Part shown: piece after piece, positions 8,355 to 17,844 of the stretch
Position numbering within the stretch: the first letter of the stretch is position 1
Layout of the letters: every line of letters begins with the position of its first letter
Assembly (NCBI RefSeq): GCF_014199255.1
Contig: NZ_JACIJF010000006.1
Location: 124,001 to 188,000, forward strand
DNA length: 64,000 nucleotides
DNA from: Sphingomonas xinjiangensis
GTDB taxonomy: Bacteria; Pseudomonadota; Alphaproteobacteria; Sphingomonadales; Sphingomonadaceae
Reading direction: 5' to 3'
Notes under the pieces: model-generated
Told to the model about the DNA's origin: nothing
Seen by the model: the letters and a program-made list of their open reading frames with translations, nothing else
The model's database searches: none
Translations under genes and position numbers: made by a program

Positions 8355-11104
8355 TGCGCGGCGCCCCAACTCGGACCCACGCCAATCTCGACGCCGAGCG
8401 GCACAGTCAGCTTCACCGCCGGCTCCGCTGCCGTCGCCATGACGTGTTCGATCACCCCGCGCGCGCGCTCGACATCGCCTTCAGGCAGCTCGAACACGAG
8501 TTCGTCATGCACCTGCATCAGCATGCGGACCTTGGGCAGCCCGGCTTCGATCAGCGCCGGTCCCATGCGGACCATCGCCCGCTTGATGATGTCCGCGCTG
8601 GTCCCCTGGATCGGCGCGTTGATCGCCGCGCGCTCGGACCCGGCGCGCTCGTTCGGATTCGCCGCCTTCAAGCGCGGAAAGTGCGTCTTCCGCCCGAACA
8701 AGGTGGTCGTATAGCCCCGCGCCTTGGCCTCGCTCAGCGTGTCGGCGATGTAGCGGTTGATGCCGGGGAATCGCTCGAAATAGCGGTTGATCATGCCCTG
8801 CGCCTCATCGACGCTGACGTCCAGCCGCCCGGCCAGGCCCCAGCGCGAGATGCCGTAGAGGATCGCGAAGTTGATCGTCTTGGCGCGCCCACGGGTGTCG
8901 CGGTTCACTTCGCCGAACAGCTCCATCGCGGTCATGTTGTGGATGTCGGTGCCGTCCTCGAATGCCTGGCGCAGCGCCGGCACATCGGCGATATGCGCCG
9001 CCAGCCGCAGTTCGATCTGCGAATAGTCGGCAGCCAGGATGACGTTGCCCGGTTCGGCAACGAACGCGTCGCGGATCTGCCGGCCGGTCTCGGTGCGAAT
9101 CGGGATGTTCTGCAGATTGGGATCGGTCGATGACAGTCGCCCTGTCTGCGCGCCCGTCAGCGAATAGCTGGTATGGACGCGCCCGGTTTCCGGATCGATC
9201 TGCGCCTGGAGCGCGTCGGTATAGGTGTTCTTGAGCTTGGTAAGCTGGCGCCAGTCGAGCACCTTCACCACCATTTCGCGCCCGGGCGAGTCCTTGTCGG
9301 CGGCGATCCGCTCCAGTTCGTTGACGTCGGTCGAATACACGCCCGACTTGCCCTTGCGCCCGCCCTTGATCCCCATTTTATCGAACAGCACGTCGCCCAA
9401 TTGCTTGGGGCTGCCGATGGTGAAGGGGAAGCCGGCGATGCCGTGGATCTCGGTCTCCAGCGCGGCGATCTGTTTGGAGAATTCCTCCGACAGCCGCGAC
9501 AGGACACCGGCATCGACCTTGACGCCCTCGCGCTCCATCCCGGCGATGACGCTCACCAGCGGGCGGTCGACCATTTCATACACGCGGGTCACGCTCTCGA
9601 AGGCGAGCCGCGGCTTCAATCGCTGCCACAGCCGCAGCGTCACATCCGCATCCTCCGCGGCGTAGCGTGTGGCGTTCTTCAGATCGACTTCGCGGAAGCT
9701 TAGTTGCTTCTTGCCGGTGCCGACGACATCCTTGAAGGCGATGCAGCTATGCGACAGGTGCGTCGCCGCGAGTTCGTCCATGCCATGGCCGTGCAGCCCG
9801 GCGTCCAGGTCGAAGCTCATCACGATCGTGTCGTCATAGGGCGCAATCGCGATCCCGCGCCGCGCCAGCACGATCATGTCGTATTTCAGATTGTGCCCGA
9901 TCTTGAGCACTGCCGGATCCTCCAGCAGGCCCTTCAGCTTGGCGAGCGCCAGCGGCTTGTCGAGCTGTTCGGGCTTCTCGGCAAACATGTCGCTGCCGCC
10001 ATGGGTCAGTGGAATGTAGCACGCCTTGTTGGGCGCCAGCGCCAGGCTGACCCCGCACAGCCCGGCACGCATCGCGTCGAGTTCACTGGTTTCGGTATCG
10101 ATCGCCACCCAGCCCTGGTGCGTCGCTTCCGCGATCCAGCGGTCGAGCGCCTCGTCGGTGACCACCGTCTCATAGGCGTCATGGTCGCAGGGCGGATCGT
10201 CGGGCAAGTCGACCGGCTCGGGGCTTTCAACCGGCGCATCGGCGACCGCCGAAAGCCGCAGGATCAGCGACTTGAACCCGTGATGCTCAAGGAACGCGCG
10301 CAGCGGCGCGTTGGGGATTCCCTGGAGTTCCAGCGAATCCAGTGGATCGGGCAGCGGCACATCGCAGGCGAGCGTGACCAGCTCGCGCGACAGCCGCGCC
10401 TTGTCGGCATGCTCGATCAGATTGTCGCGCAGCTTGCTCTTTTTCATGTCCGGCGCCGCGGCGAGCACCGCCTCCACCGTTCCATGCTCCTGGATCAGCT
10501 TGGCGGCCGTCTTCGGCCCGATTCCCGGAACGCCCGGCACATTGTCGACGCTGTCGCCCATCAGCGCCAGCACTTCGCCCAGCTGCTTGGGCGGCACCCC
10601 GAACTTCTCGATCACCGCGTCGTCGCTCAGGCGGCGGTTGTTCATCGTGTCGTACATGTCGAGCCCGGGCTCGATCAGCTGCATCAGGTCCTTGTCGGAA
10701 CTGACGATGGTTACTTCCCACCCCTGCGCCAGCGCCGCCTTGGCATAGCTGGCGATCAGGTCGTCCGCCTCCCAGCCTTCCTCTTCGATGCAGGGTAGCG
10801 AAAAGGCGCGGGTGGCTTCGCGAATCATCGGGAATTGCGGAACCAGATCCTCCGGCGGCGGCGGCCGGTTCGCCTTGTACGCGTCGTACATGGCATTGCG
10901 GAACGTGCTGCTCGACTTGTCGAGGATCACCGCCATGTGGGTCGGACCGTCGGCCTTGTGCAGTTCGTCGGCCAGCTTCCACAACATGGTGGTATAGCCA
11001 TAGACGGCGCCCACCGGCTCGCCATGCTTGTTGGTGAGCGGCGGCAGCCGATGATAGGCTCGGAAGATATAGCCGGAGCCATCGACGAGATAGAGATGTG
11101 GCAT
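8351..11104 (-). CDS. polA: DNA polymerase I
   Basis: This 917-residue polymerase has all three classical domains. The N-terminal 5' nuclease has LYLVDGSGYIFRAYH and GDSVDNVPGVPGIGPKTAAK. The proofreading 3'-5' exonuclease appears active, with the Asp-Glu pair in AIDTETSELDA. The polymerase domain has AADYSQIELRLAAHIA, the O-helix RAKTINFAILYGIS and QVHDELVFE. It acts in Okazaki-fragment processing and repair. The stop is joined to the downstream flippase start by a four-base overlap. Confidence 0.97.
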   Translation of the reverse strand: MPHLYLVDGSGYIFRAYHRLPPLTNKHGEPVGAVYGYTTMLWKLADELHKADGPTHMAVILDKSSSTFRNAMYDAYKANRPPPPEDLVPQFPMIREATRAFSLPCIEEEGWEADDLIASYAKAALAQGWEVTIVSSDKDLMQLIEPGLDMYDTMNNRRLSDDAVIEKFGVPPKQLGEVLALMGDSVDNVPGVPGIGPKTAAKLIQEHGTVEAVLAAAPDMKKSKLRDNLIEHADKARLSRELVTLACDVPLPDPLDSLELQGIPNAPLRAFLEHHGFKSLILRLSAVADAPVESPEPVDLPDDPPCDHDAYETVVTDEALDRWIAEATHQGWVAIDTETSELDAMRAGLCGVSLALAPNKACYIPLTHGGSDMFAEKPEQLDKPLALAKLKGLLEDPAVLKIGHNLKYDMIVLARRGIAIAPYDDTIVMSFDLDAGLHGHGMDELAATHLSHSCIAFKDVVGTGKKQLSFREVDLKNATRYAAEDADVTLRLWQRLKPRLAFESVTRVYEMVDRPLVSVIAGMEREGVKVDAGVLSRLSEEFSKQIAALETEIHGIAGFPFTIGSPKQLGDVLFDKMGIKGGRKGKSGVYSTDVNELERIAADKDSPGREMVVKVLDWRQLTKLKNTYTDALQAQIDPETGRVHTSYSLTGAQTGRLSSTDPNLQNIPIRTETGRQIRDAFVAEPGNVILAADYSQIELRLAAHIADVPALRQAFEDGTDIHNMTAMELFGEVNRDTRGRAKTINFAILYGISRWGLAGRLDVSVDEAQGMINRYFERFPGINRYIADTLSEAKARGYTTTLFGRKTHFPRLKAANPNERAGSERAAINAPIQGTSADIIKRAMVRMGPALIEAGLPKVRMLMQVHDELVFELPEGDVERARGVIEHVMATAAEPAVKLTVPLGVEIGVGPSWGAAH

Positions 11105-11155
11105 CCGCGCTCAGATAGCAGCGGCGGCGGACAACCCCAAGCCCGTCAAGCGCTC

Positions 11156-11179
11156 AACTGTGGCCGAACGGCCACAGGT
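11156..11179. terminator. Hairpin between polA and the beta-lactamase
   Basis: An 8-bp perfect stem, CTGTGGCC and GGCCACAG, closes on a GAAC loop immediately downstream of the beta-lactamase stop (minus strand). There is no clear T tract, so a Rho-independent terminator is possible but not certain. Confidence 0.4.
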
Positions 11180-12297
11180 TAGAAGCCGTGGAACGACACC
11201 ACTGCGGCCCCGACGGCCTGCATCAGCAGCTGGCGCTCACGCGGCGGGCGCGGGGTGTCGCCGATCATCACCGCGATCGCATAGGACCGCCCATCGGGCG
11301 CAGTCAGGATGCCGACATCGTTGAAGCCGGCGGTGCGGCGGCCGAGGTCCTGGCCGGTGCCGGTCTTGTGCCCATAGCTCCAGCCGGCGGGGACCGAGGC
11401 GCGCACCCGCGCATGGCCGGTACGGGCGGCGCCCATGGTCGCCAGCAACCACTGAGTCGAGGCCGGCGACAGCAGCTCGCCACGCTTCAACCGGGCCAGA
11501 GCACCAGCGATGGCAGCCGGCGCCGCGCCATCGGGCGGATCCTTCACATAGGCTTCATAGGCCGCCTGGCGCACCGCCGGTGACAGGCGCGAGCGTGCCA
11601 CGGCAAAGGCGTTGCCAAAGGCATATTCCGGCCGCCACTGAAGGCCCGCGGTCCCAGCCTGGAGCAGCCGCTCGCCGGGGCCAAAGCCGATCGTGCCGAG
11701 CTGGTTCTTGGCGATGAACGCGCGAACCGCCTGCGGACCGCCGACCAGCCGCAACAGCTTGTCGTTGCAGGTATTGTCGCTCATCTGCATCGCGCGCCGC
11801 GCGATCTCGCCCACAGTCGAGGTATATCCCCGATCGCCCTTGACCAACGCCGCCACCGGCTGGTGAAACAAGGTGAAGTCGGCGCGGGTGATGGTCAGCG
11901 GATCGTCCAGGCGAAGCTTCCCCTGATCCACTTGATCCAGCATCGTCATGGTGACCCACAGCTTGCTGACGCTCTGCTGCGGCATCGGGCGATTGGGCAG
12001 GCCGCCCGTGGCCATCCAGTTGCCGTCGATGCTTTCCACCGCGACGCCGACCAGCCCGTTGAAATTACGGGTGATATCATCGAGCGCCGACATCAGCGGC
12101 TGCGGGGCAGGGGCGTAAGCGCGGCGCTGCGGCTTCACGGCACTCGGAAAGGGCATTGCCACGCTGTAGCTCGGTGCGGGCAGATAGGCGGCGAGCATGG
12201 TGTCCTCGTGCACCGCGCAGCCGACCAGCATCGCTGGGCCCAGCCCGGCGATCGTCAGCGCGCGCTCAATTGACGAGAATCCCACTGTTTTCTTCAC
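11179..12297 (-). CDS. Class A-type serine beta-lactamase family lipoprotein
   Basis: From the GTG at 12297 the protein has 372 residues. A short basic N-terminus and a hydrophobic stretch end in MLVGC (C27), a plausible lipobox, so it is probably a lipoprotein exported to the periplasm. Penicillin-recognising motifs are present in order: SVSK (109-112) with the nucleophile serine, SDN (173-175) and KTG (311-313). The omega-loop region reads WRPEYAFGN, so E224 may stand for the general base, but the spacing differs from the classical E-x-x-x-N. This places it among divergent class A-like enzymes; lactamase activity is not proven by sequence. The start is uncertain. Confidence 0.75.
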   Translation of the reverse strand: MKKTVGFSSIERALTIAGLGPAMLVGCAVHEDTMLAAYLPAPSYSVAMPFPSAVKPQRRAYAPAPQPLMSALDDITRNFNGLVGVAVESIDGNWMATGGLPNRPMPQQSVSKLWVTMTMLDQVDQGKLRLDDPLTITRADFTLFHQPVAALVKGDRGYTSTVGEIARRAMQMSDNTCNDKLLRLVGGPQAVRAFIAKNQLGTIGFGPGERLLQAGTAGLQWRPEYAFGNAFAVARSRLSPAVRQAAYEAYVKDPPDGAAPAAIAGALARLKRGELLSPASTQWLLATMGAARTGHARVRASVPAGWSYGHKTGTGQDLGRRTAGFNDVGILTAPDGRSYAIAVMIGDTPRPPRERQLLMQAVGAAVVSFHGF

Positions 12298-12436
12298 GCG
12301 CACGCCCCACACTCTCCAGATCGAACATGCGGTCGGCAGCCCCTGCGGCAAAGTCCGGCCATGTCCGTATGCGACGAATACGGTATCGCTAGCGACGAAT
12401 GGTGAAGGAAGCTGCAACGCTGTCCTTTCGGGCGTG

Positions 12437-14026
12437 TCAGGGCACCAGGATCGTGTCCGCCGCCGCCTCCAGCGTTTCGGGGTAATCCAGTGTATAGTGC
12501 AGCCCGCGGCTCTCCTTGCGGTGCAGCGCCGAACGCACGATCAGGTCGGCGCTTTCCAGCAGGTTACGCAGTTCGATCAGGTCGGGCGTGACGCGGAAAT
12601 GCCCATAATAATCGTTCACTTCTTCGCGTAGCATCGCGATGCGATGCGCTGCGCGTTCCAGCCGTTTGGTCGTGCGGACGATACCGACATAGTTCCACAT
12701 GAACCGGCGGATCTCGGTCCAGTTCTGCTTGATGACGACTTCCTCGTCCGAGTGGGTAACCCGGCTTTCATCCCAGGGGCGGATCACCGGCGGTGGCGCA
12801 AGATTCCCCCAATGGGCGGCGATGTCGCGCGCCACCGCTTCGCCGAACACGAAGCATTCGAGCAGCGAGTTCGACGCGAGCCGATTGGCGCCATGCAGCC
12901 CCGATTGGCTGACCTCGCCCGCGGCATAGAGATGCGGCAGGTCGGTGCGCCCGTTGCGGTCGATCACCACGCCGCCACAGGTGTAATGCTGCGCCGGCAC
13001 CACCGGGATCGGTTCGCGCGTCATGTCGATGTCGAGATCGAGCAGCCGGGCGTGGATCGTCGGGAAATGCTGCTTCACGAACTCGGGGCCCATATGGCTG
13101 ATGTCGAGATGGACATAGTCGAGCCCATGGCGCTTGATCTCGGCGTCGATCGCGCGGGCGACCACGTCACGCGGCGCCAGCTCGGCGCGCGAGTCGAGCT
13201 CGGGCATGAAACGCTTACCGGTCTCGGGATTGCGCAGGTGCCCGCCTTCGCCGCGCACCGCTTCAGTAATCAGGAAGTTCTTGACCTCCAGATTGTACAG
13301 GCAGGTCGGGTGGAACTGCATGAATTCCATGTTCGATACGCGGGCACCCGCCCGCCACGCCATGGCGATCCCGTCGCCGGTCGCGCCGCTGGGTGCTGTG
13401 GAGAACAGGTAGGTCCGCCCCGCACCACCGCTCGCCAGCACGGTCGCGCGGGCAGTGAACAGCTCGACGCGGTTGGTGGCGCGATTGAAGGCATAGACGC
13501 CCCACACATTGCCCGCGCCCGAATAGCGAAGCTCGTGCCGGCTGGTGGCCAGATCGACCACCACCATGTCGGGAACCAGCGTGACGTTTGGATGCGCCTG
13601 CGCCGCGCGCAGCAGCGCGGTCTGCACCGCCATGCCCGTAGCATCATCGACATGGACGATGCGGCGATGGCTGTGTCCGCCCTCGCGGGTCAGGTGCAGC
13701 GCGCCGCCGTTCATGTTGAACGGCACGCCCAGCTTCACCAGCGTCTGGATTGCGGCGGGCGCGTTCTCGACCACCACCTCCACCGTCGCGCGGTCGTTCA
13801 GCCCGGCGCCCGCGACCATCGTGTCTTCGATATGGTTGTCGAACGTGTCGCCGGGCTCCAGCACCGCGGCGATTCCGCCTTGCGCCCAGGCGGTCGATCC
13901 TTCGTCCAGCCGCCCCTTGGCGAGCACCGTCACCTTGAATCGCTCGGCAAGGTTCAGCGCGGCGGTAAGGCCGGCCGCGCCCGACCCTATCACAAGGACG
14001 TCGCTGGTATGGGGATCTCCGGGCAT
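12437..14026 (-). CDS. nadB: L-aspartate oxidase
   Basis: This 529-residue flavoenzyme oxidises aspartate to iminoaspartate, the first step of de novo NAD synthesis. The FAD-binding motif is VLVIGSGAAGLTAALNLAE near the N-terminus. Substrate-domain motifs include GGAGRTYLFSTAPSG, EFMQFHPTCLYN and YTCGGVVIDRNGRTDLP. A much longer open frame extends upstream to 14443, but the ATG at 14026 has GGAAGAG upstream and gives the family N-terminus. NadA and NadC are not in the window. Confidence 0.95.
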   Translation of the reverse strand: MPGDPHTSDVLVIGSGAAGLTAALNLAERFKVTVLAKGRLDEGSTAWAQGGIAAVLEPGDTFDNHIEDTMVAGAGLNDRATVEVVVENAPAAIQTLVKLGVPFNMNGGALHLTREGGHSHRRIVHVDDATGMAVQTALLRAAQAHPNVTLVPDMVVVDLATSRHELRYSGAGNVWGVYAFNRATNRVELFTARATVLASGGAGRTYLFSTAPSGATGDGIAMAWRAGARVSNMEFMQFHPTCLYNLEVKNFLITEAVRGEGGHLRNPETGKRFMPELDSRAELAPRDVVARAIDAEIKRHGLDYVHLDISHMGPEFVKQHFPTIHARLLDLDIDMTREPIPVVPAQHYTCGGVVIDRNGRTDLPHLYAAGEVSQSGLHGANRLASNSLLECFVFGEAVARDIAAHWGNLAPPPVIRPWDESRVTHSDEEVVIKQNWTEIRRFMWNYVGIVRTTKRLERAAHRIAMLREEVNDYYGHFRVTPDLIELRNLLESADLIVRSALHRKESRGLHYTLDYPETLEAAADTILVP

Positions 14027-14093
14027 ACACTCTTCCGCTGCTTCGCGTCTCCGCCTAGGCGCTTGGCACAGTCGGTTGCAACGGGAGAGCGGA

Positions 14094-14978
14094 ATGAACC
14101 TGTCGGCGGTTGCGATTGCCCTGCTTGCGTCAGCCGGCATCTGGCCCGCGCCGGCGCATGCGTCCGGCTGCGGCCTCGGCGCGCCCGGAACGACCAGTCG
14201 CGTGGCGATCCAGGGCACCGGACGGACGATGCTGATCCATGTGCCGCGCGAGTTCCGCGGCAAAGCGCCGCTGGTGTTCCTGCTGCACGGCAGCACGGGG
14301 AAGGGCAGCGACATCCTCGCCGACTCCAAGCTGGCGGACACCGCCGACCGCCACGGCTTTCTGCTCGCCGCGCCCGATGGCGGCATTGCGGCGGGGCAGG
14401 GCTTTGTGTGGAACATCCCCGGCGTGCCCACCGTAACCGGCAAGGTGCCCGGCCCGAGCGACCCGGACGATGTGGCCTATCTGCGCGCGGCGATCGACGA
14501 TCTCGCCACGCGCGGCTGCGCCGACCGTGCCCGCGTCTATGCCACCGGCCTGTCGGGCGGGGGCCGCATGACGTCGTGGCTGGGCTGCGTCGCGGCGGAC
14601 CGTTTCGCCGCGATTGCCCCGGTGGTGGGCCTGCGCGCAGGCAATCCGTCCTCGCGCGATCCCAACTTTCCCGATTCGGCCAGCTGCGTCCCCAGCCGGC
14701 CGATGCCGGTGATCGCCTTTGCCGGCGGCAAGGACACCACCAACCCGGTCGAGGGCGGCGGCGCGCCCTATTGGCACTATCCGATGCGCGTTGCGGAAGC
14801 CCGCTGGGCCGATCTCAACGGCTGCCGCAAGCGCTTGGCCGAGAGCGCCGACCCACGCGGCTACACCGATTGCCGCGCGCGCGCCGACGTGCTCGCGCAC
14901 ATCGATCCGCAAGCAGGCCATAGCTGGGTCGCCGACAATGAAGCGGTGTGGGCCTTTTTCGCCCGCCACCGCCGATAA
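14094..14978 (+). CDS. Secreted PHB-depolymerase-family (LpqC-like) esterase
   Basis: This is a 294-residue alpha/beta hydrolase with a signal peptide (hydrophobic residues 3-20, ending PAHAS). The oxyanion region is LVFLLHGSTG, the nucleophile elbow is GLSGGG, and the catalytic histidine lies in AGHSW close to the C-terminus. These match the COG3509 esterases (polyhydroxybutyrate depolymerase-like and feruloyl esterase-like). The true ester substrate is unknown. The ATG at 14094 has GGGAGAGCG just upstream. It is divergent from nadB with 67 bases between. Confidence 0.82.
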   Translation: MNLSAVAIALLASAGIWPAPAHASGCGLGAPGTTSRVAIQGTGRTMLIHVPREFRGKAPLVFLLHGSTGKGSDILADSKLADTADRHGFLLAAPDGGIAAGQGFVWNIPGVPTVTGKVPGPSDPDDVAYLRAAIDDLATRGCADRARVYATGLSGGGRMTSWLGCVAADRFAAIAPVVGLRAGNPSSRDPNFPDSASCVPSRPMPVIAFAGGKDTTNPVEGGGAPYWHYPMRVAEARWADLNGCRKRLAESADPRGYTDCRARADVLAHIDPQAGHSWVADNEAVWAFFARHRR

Positions 14979-14982
14979 GGCG

Positions 14983-15915
14983 TCAGCCGGTCGACCGCGT
15001 CAGGTTGAGGAACACGTCCTCCAGGTCCGCCTCACGCGTGGAAACGTCGACGATCCCCAGCCCCGCGCCCTGCACCGCACCCAGCACCTCGCCGGCATTC
15101 GCCTGGTCCTTGCGATAGGTGATGACCAGCGTCCGCCCGGCCTTGACGTCGATCTTCTGGAAGCAGCCATTCTCCGGCGGCGTCACCACGTCGCGGTCGA
15201 CGGTTACTTCGACCACCTTCTCCTGCGCCATCCCCACCAACTCGCGCGTCGGCTTGTTGGCGATCAGCTGGCCGTGGTTGATGATCGCGATCCGGTCGCA
15301 CAGCTCCTCGGCTTCTTCCAGATAATGCGTGGTCAGCACCACCGTCACGCCGCGCGCGTTCAGCGACTTCACATAGGCCCAAAGCTGCTGGCGCAACTCC
15401 ACGTCGACGCCTGCGGTCGGCTCGTCCAGCACGATGATCGGCGGCGAATGCACCATCGCCTTGGCGACCATCAGCCGGCGCTTCATGCCGCCCGACAGCG
15501 TGCGCGAATAGGCCTCGGCCTTGTCCTCCAGATGCACCGCGCGCAGCAGAGCAATCGCGTCGAAGTCGCGCTTGGCGATGCCGTACAGCCCCGCCTGGAT
15601 CTCCAGCGTCTCCTTGGGCGTGAAGAACGGATCGAACACGATCTCCTGGTTGACGATCCCGATGGACGCCTTGGCGTTGCGCGGATGCTGGTCGATGTCG
15701 AAGCCCCAGATCGACGCGCGCCCGCCGGTCTTGTTGACCAGGCCCGCCAGGATGTTGATCAGCGTCGACTTGCCCGCGCCGTTTGGCCCCAGCAGCCCGA
15801 ATATGGTGCCCCGCGGCACGTCGAAGCTCACCCCGTCCAGGGCGCGCTTGCCTCCCGCATAGGTCTTGCACAGCTGGTCGATTTCGATCGCGGCCTGAGT
15901 CATGCGCCGGCGCAT
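14983..15915 (-). CDS. ABC transporter ATP-binding protein
   Basis: This 310-residue ABC ATPase is of the ABC-2/DrrA-CcmA type. Walker A is GPNGAGKST, the Q-loop region reads GIVNQEIVFDPFFT, the signature is LSGGMKRRL, Walker B is IIVLDEPTAGVD and the H-loop is LTTHY. A C-terminal extension of about 80 residues ends ADLEDVFLNLT, typical of exporters paired with an ABC-2 permease. No permease gene is adjacent, so the partner must lie elsewhere. An alternative ATG four codons in (15903) is possible; the upstream ATG has GAGAG nearby. Confidence 0.88.
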   Translation of the reverse strand: MRRRMTQAAIEIDQLCKTYAGGKRALDGVSFDVPRGTIFGLLGPNGAGKSTLINILAGLVNKTGGRASIWGFDIDQHPRNAKASIGIVNQEIVFDPFFTPKETLEIQAGLYGIAKRDFDAIALLRAVHLEDKAEAYSRTLSGGMKRRLMVAKAMVHSPPIIVLDEPTAGVDVELRQQLWAYVKSLNARGVTVVLTTHYLEEAEELCDRIAIINHGQLIANKPTRELVGMAQEKVVEVTVDRDVVTPPENGCFQKIDVKAGRTLVITYRKDQANAGEVLGAVQGAGLGIVDVSTREADLEDVFLNLTRSTG

Positions 15916-15968
15916 AAGACTCTCAAGCCCCGATTGCGAGCCCTGCCGCGCTTTGCTAGGCGAAAGCC

Positions 15969-16199
15969 ATGATCGCGCCGCCTGAGACCATCCGCACCTC
16001 CCATGCCCGCGTGTCGTGCGACGGCACCGGCCCTGGCGTCCCCGCCCAGCTCGGCCATCCGCGCGTGTTCCTTCAGATCGACGAGCATGGCTATATCGAT
16101 TGCGGCTATTGCGACCGGCGTTTCGTGCTGATCGGCGGCCCCGCCGATGGCGCCGACCAGGACAAGCTTCCCGACATCCCGTCTGGCGCCAGCGTCTGA
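15969..16199 (+). CDS. CHCC zinc-finger domain protein (NDUFS6-like)
   Basis: This is a 76-residue protein with the zf-CHCC pattern: C17 in SCDG, H30 in GHPRVFLQID, and C45/C48 in DCGYC. The family includes the mitochondrial complex I accessory subunit NDUFS6, and small alphaproteobacterial homologues are common. A role near respiratory complex I is inferred from the family only. It lies 18 bases before tldD and in the same direction. Confidence 0.85.
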   Translation: MIAPPETIRTSHARVSCDGTGPGVPAQLGHPRVFLQIDEHGYIDCGYCDRRFVLIGGPADGADQDKLPDIPSGASV

Positions 16200-16217
16200 C
16201 GCTCCTATATCGGGGGA

Positions 16218-17645
16218 ATGAGCCTTTCTTCCGATCCGCGCGCGTTCCTGTACCGCGACCAACTCGATCCCGACGCCGCTGCCCGGCTCACCGCTGAAGC
16301 GCTGGCGAACGCCGAGGATGGCGAGCTCTACCTGCAATACCGCAAGACCGAGGCGTTCGGCTTCGACGACGGCCGGCTGAAGACCGCGTCCTATGACACG
16401 CAGTCGGGATTCGGCCTGCGCGCGGTGTCTGGCGAGACCACGGCCTTTGCTCATGCCAACGAGATCAGTCCGCAGGCAATCCGCCGCGCGGCCGAGACCA
16501 TGGCGCTGATCGATCCGGCCATGACCGCCAAGGCGCTGCCGCCCCAGGGCAACAATCGCCACCTCTACACCGATGCCGACCCGCTCGACCTCGTGCCCTT
16601 CGCCGACAAGGTGAATCTATGCCAGACGATCGACGCCGCCACGCGCGCCCGCGATCCCCGCGTGGTGCAGGTATCGGTCGGGCTCACCGGATCGTGGAGC
16701 GTGGTGGAGATCGTCCGCGCCGACGGCTTCATCGCTACCGACATTCGCCCGCTGGTCCGCCTCAACGTCTCGGTCGTGGTCGAGGCGAATGGCCGGCGTG
16801 AGACCGGCAGCTTCGGCACCGGGGGCCGCACGCTCTATGACCGCCTGTTCCAGCCCGAATCCTGGAATCGTGCGATCGACGAGGCGCTGGCGCAGGCGCT
16901 GGTGAACCTGGATGCCGTCGACGCGCCGGCCGGCGACATGGTCGTGCTGTGCGGCCCCGGCTGGCCCGGCGTGCTGCTCCACGAAGCGATCGGTCACGGC
17001 CTGGAGGGCGACTTCAACCGCAAGGGCACCAGCGCCTTTTCCGGCCGCATCGGCGAGCGCGTCGCCGCGCCCGGCGTCACCGTGGTCGACGACGGCTCGA
17101 TTCATGACCGCCGCGGCTCGCTATCGATCGACGACGAAGGCACGCCGACGCGTGAGACCATCCTGATCGAAGACGGCATTCTCAAAGGCTATATGCAGGA
17201 CCGCTTGAACGCCCGGCTGATGGGCGTCGAACCCACCGGCAATGGCCGCCGCGAAAGCTTCCAGCACGCGCCGATGCCGCGCATGACCAACACCTTCATG
17301 AAGGGCGGCCAGGACGATCCCGCCGAACTGCTCAGCCGCGTGAAGAAGGGTATCTTCGCCAAGAGCTTCGGCGGTGGCCAGGTCGATATCGTCTCGGGCA
17401 AGTTCGTCTTCTCCTGCACCGAGGCGTATCTGATCGAGAACGGCAAGCTGGGCGCACCGATCAAGGGCGCGACGCTGATCGGCGACGGGCCCACCGTGCT
17501 CAACAAGGTCACCGGCATCGGCAACGATTTCGCGCTCGACGAGGGCATCGGCATGTGCGGCAAGGGCGGGCAGAGCATCCCTGCCGGTGTCGGCCAGCCG
17601 ACCCTGCTGGTCGACGGCCTGACGGTAGGCGGCACCGCGGCCTGA
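16218..17645 (+). CDS. tldD: Metalloprotease TldD
   Basis: This 475-residue protein is the catalytic subunit of the TldD/TldE (PmbA) protease, which trims unstructured peptides such as microcin precursors and antitoxins. The zinc site HEAIGH (residues 255-260) lies in LLHEAIGHGLEGDF. The C-terminus has GTATL-type family features such as GKGGQSIPAGVGQP. The partner TldE is not in the window. The start has a GGGGGA element directly upstream, rather close to the ATG. Confidence 0.95.
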   Translation: MSLSSDPRAFLYRDQLDPDAAARLTAEALANAEDGELYLQYRKTEAFGFDDGRLKTASYDTQSGFGLRAVSGETTAFAHANEISPQAIRRAAETMALIDPAMTAKALPPQGNNRHLYTDADPLDLVPFADKVNLCQTIDAATRARDPRVVQVSVGLTGSWSVVEIVRADGFIATDIRPLVRLNVSVVVEANGRRETGSFGTGGRTLYDRLFQPESWNRAIDEALAQALVNLDAVDAPAGDMVVLCGPGWPGVLLHEAIGHGLEGDFNRKGTSAFSGRIGERVAAPGVTVVDDGSIHDRRGSLSIDDEGTPTRETILIEDGILKGYMQDRLNARLMGVEPTGNGRRESFQHAPMPRMTNTFMKGGQDDPAELLSRVKKGIFAKSFGGGQVDIVSGKFVFSCTEAYLIENGKLGAPIKGATLIGDGPTVLNKVTGIGNDFALDEGIGMCGKGGQSIPAGVGQPTLLVDGLTVGGTAA

Positions 17646-17844
17646 ACTGCCCTCTCTATACCTCTCCCGCTTCAGCGGGGGAGGGGGACCGCTCGCAAGC
17701 GAGTGGTGGAGGGGCGGCGTGGTGAAGCCGCGCCATTGAGCACCAACCGCAAGTAAGAGGGTACGCCTTCGGCGCCCCCTCGGTCACGCCCTCCGTCACG
17801 CTACGCGCCACCTCCCCGCTGAGCCGAGGGAACAATAGATTTCC
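17646..17844. repeat. Intergenic region with REP-like palindromes (tldD/nhaA)
   Basis: This 199-base gap between the convergent ends of tldD and nhaA has no gene. It contains a palindrome CTCCCGC-TTCA-GCGGGGGAG near 17664-17684, followed by GTGGTGGAGGGG (17703-17714). A partly inverted counterpart, CGCCACCTCCCCGC, lies near 17807. This looks like a REP/BIME-type element and may also help terminate both transcripts. Confidence 0.5.
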
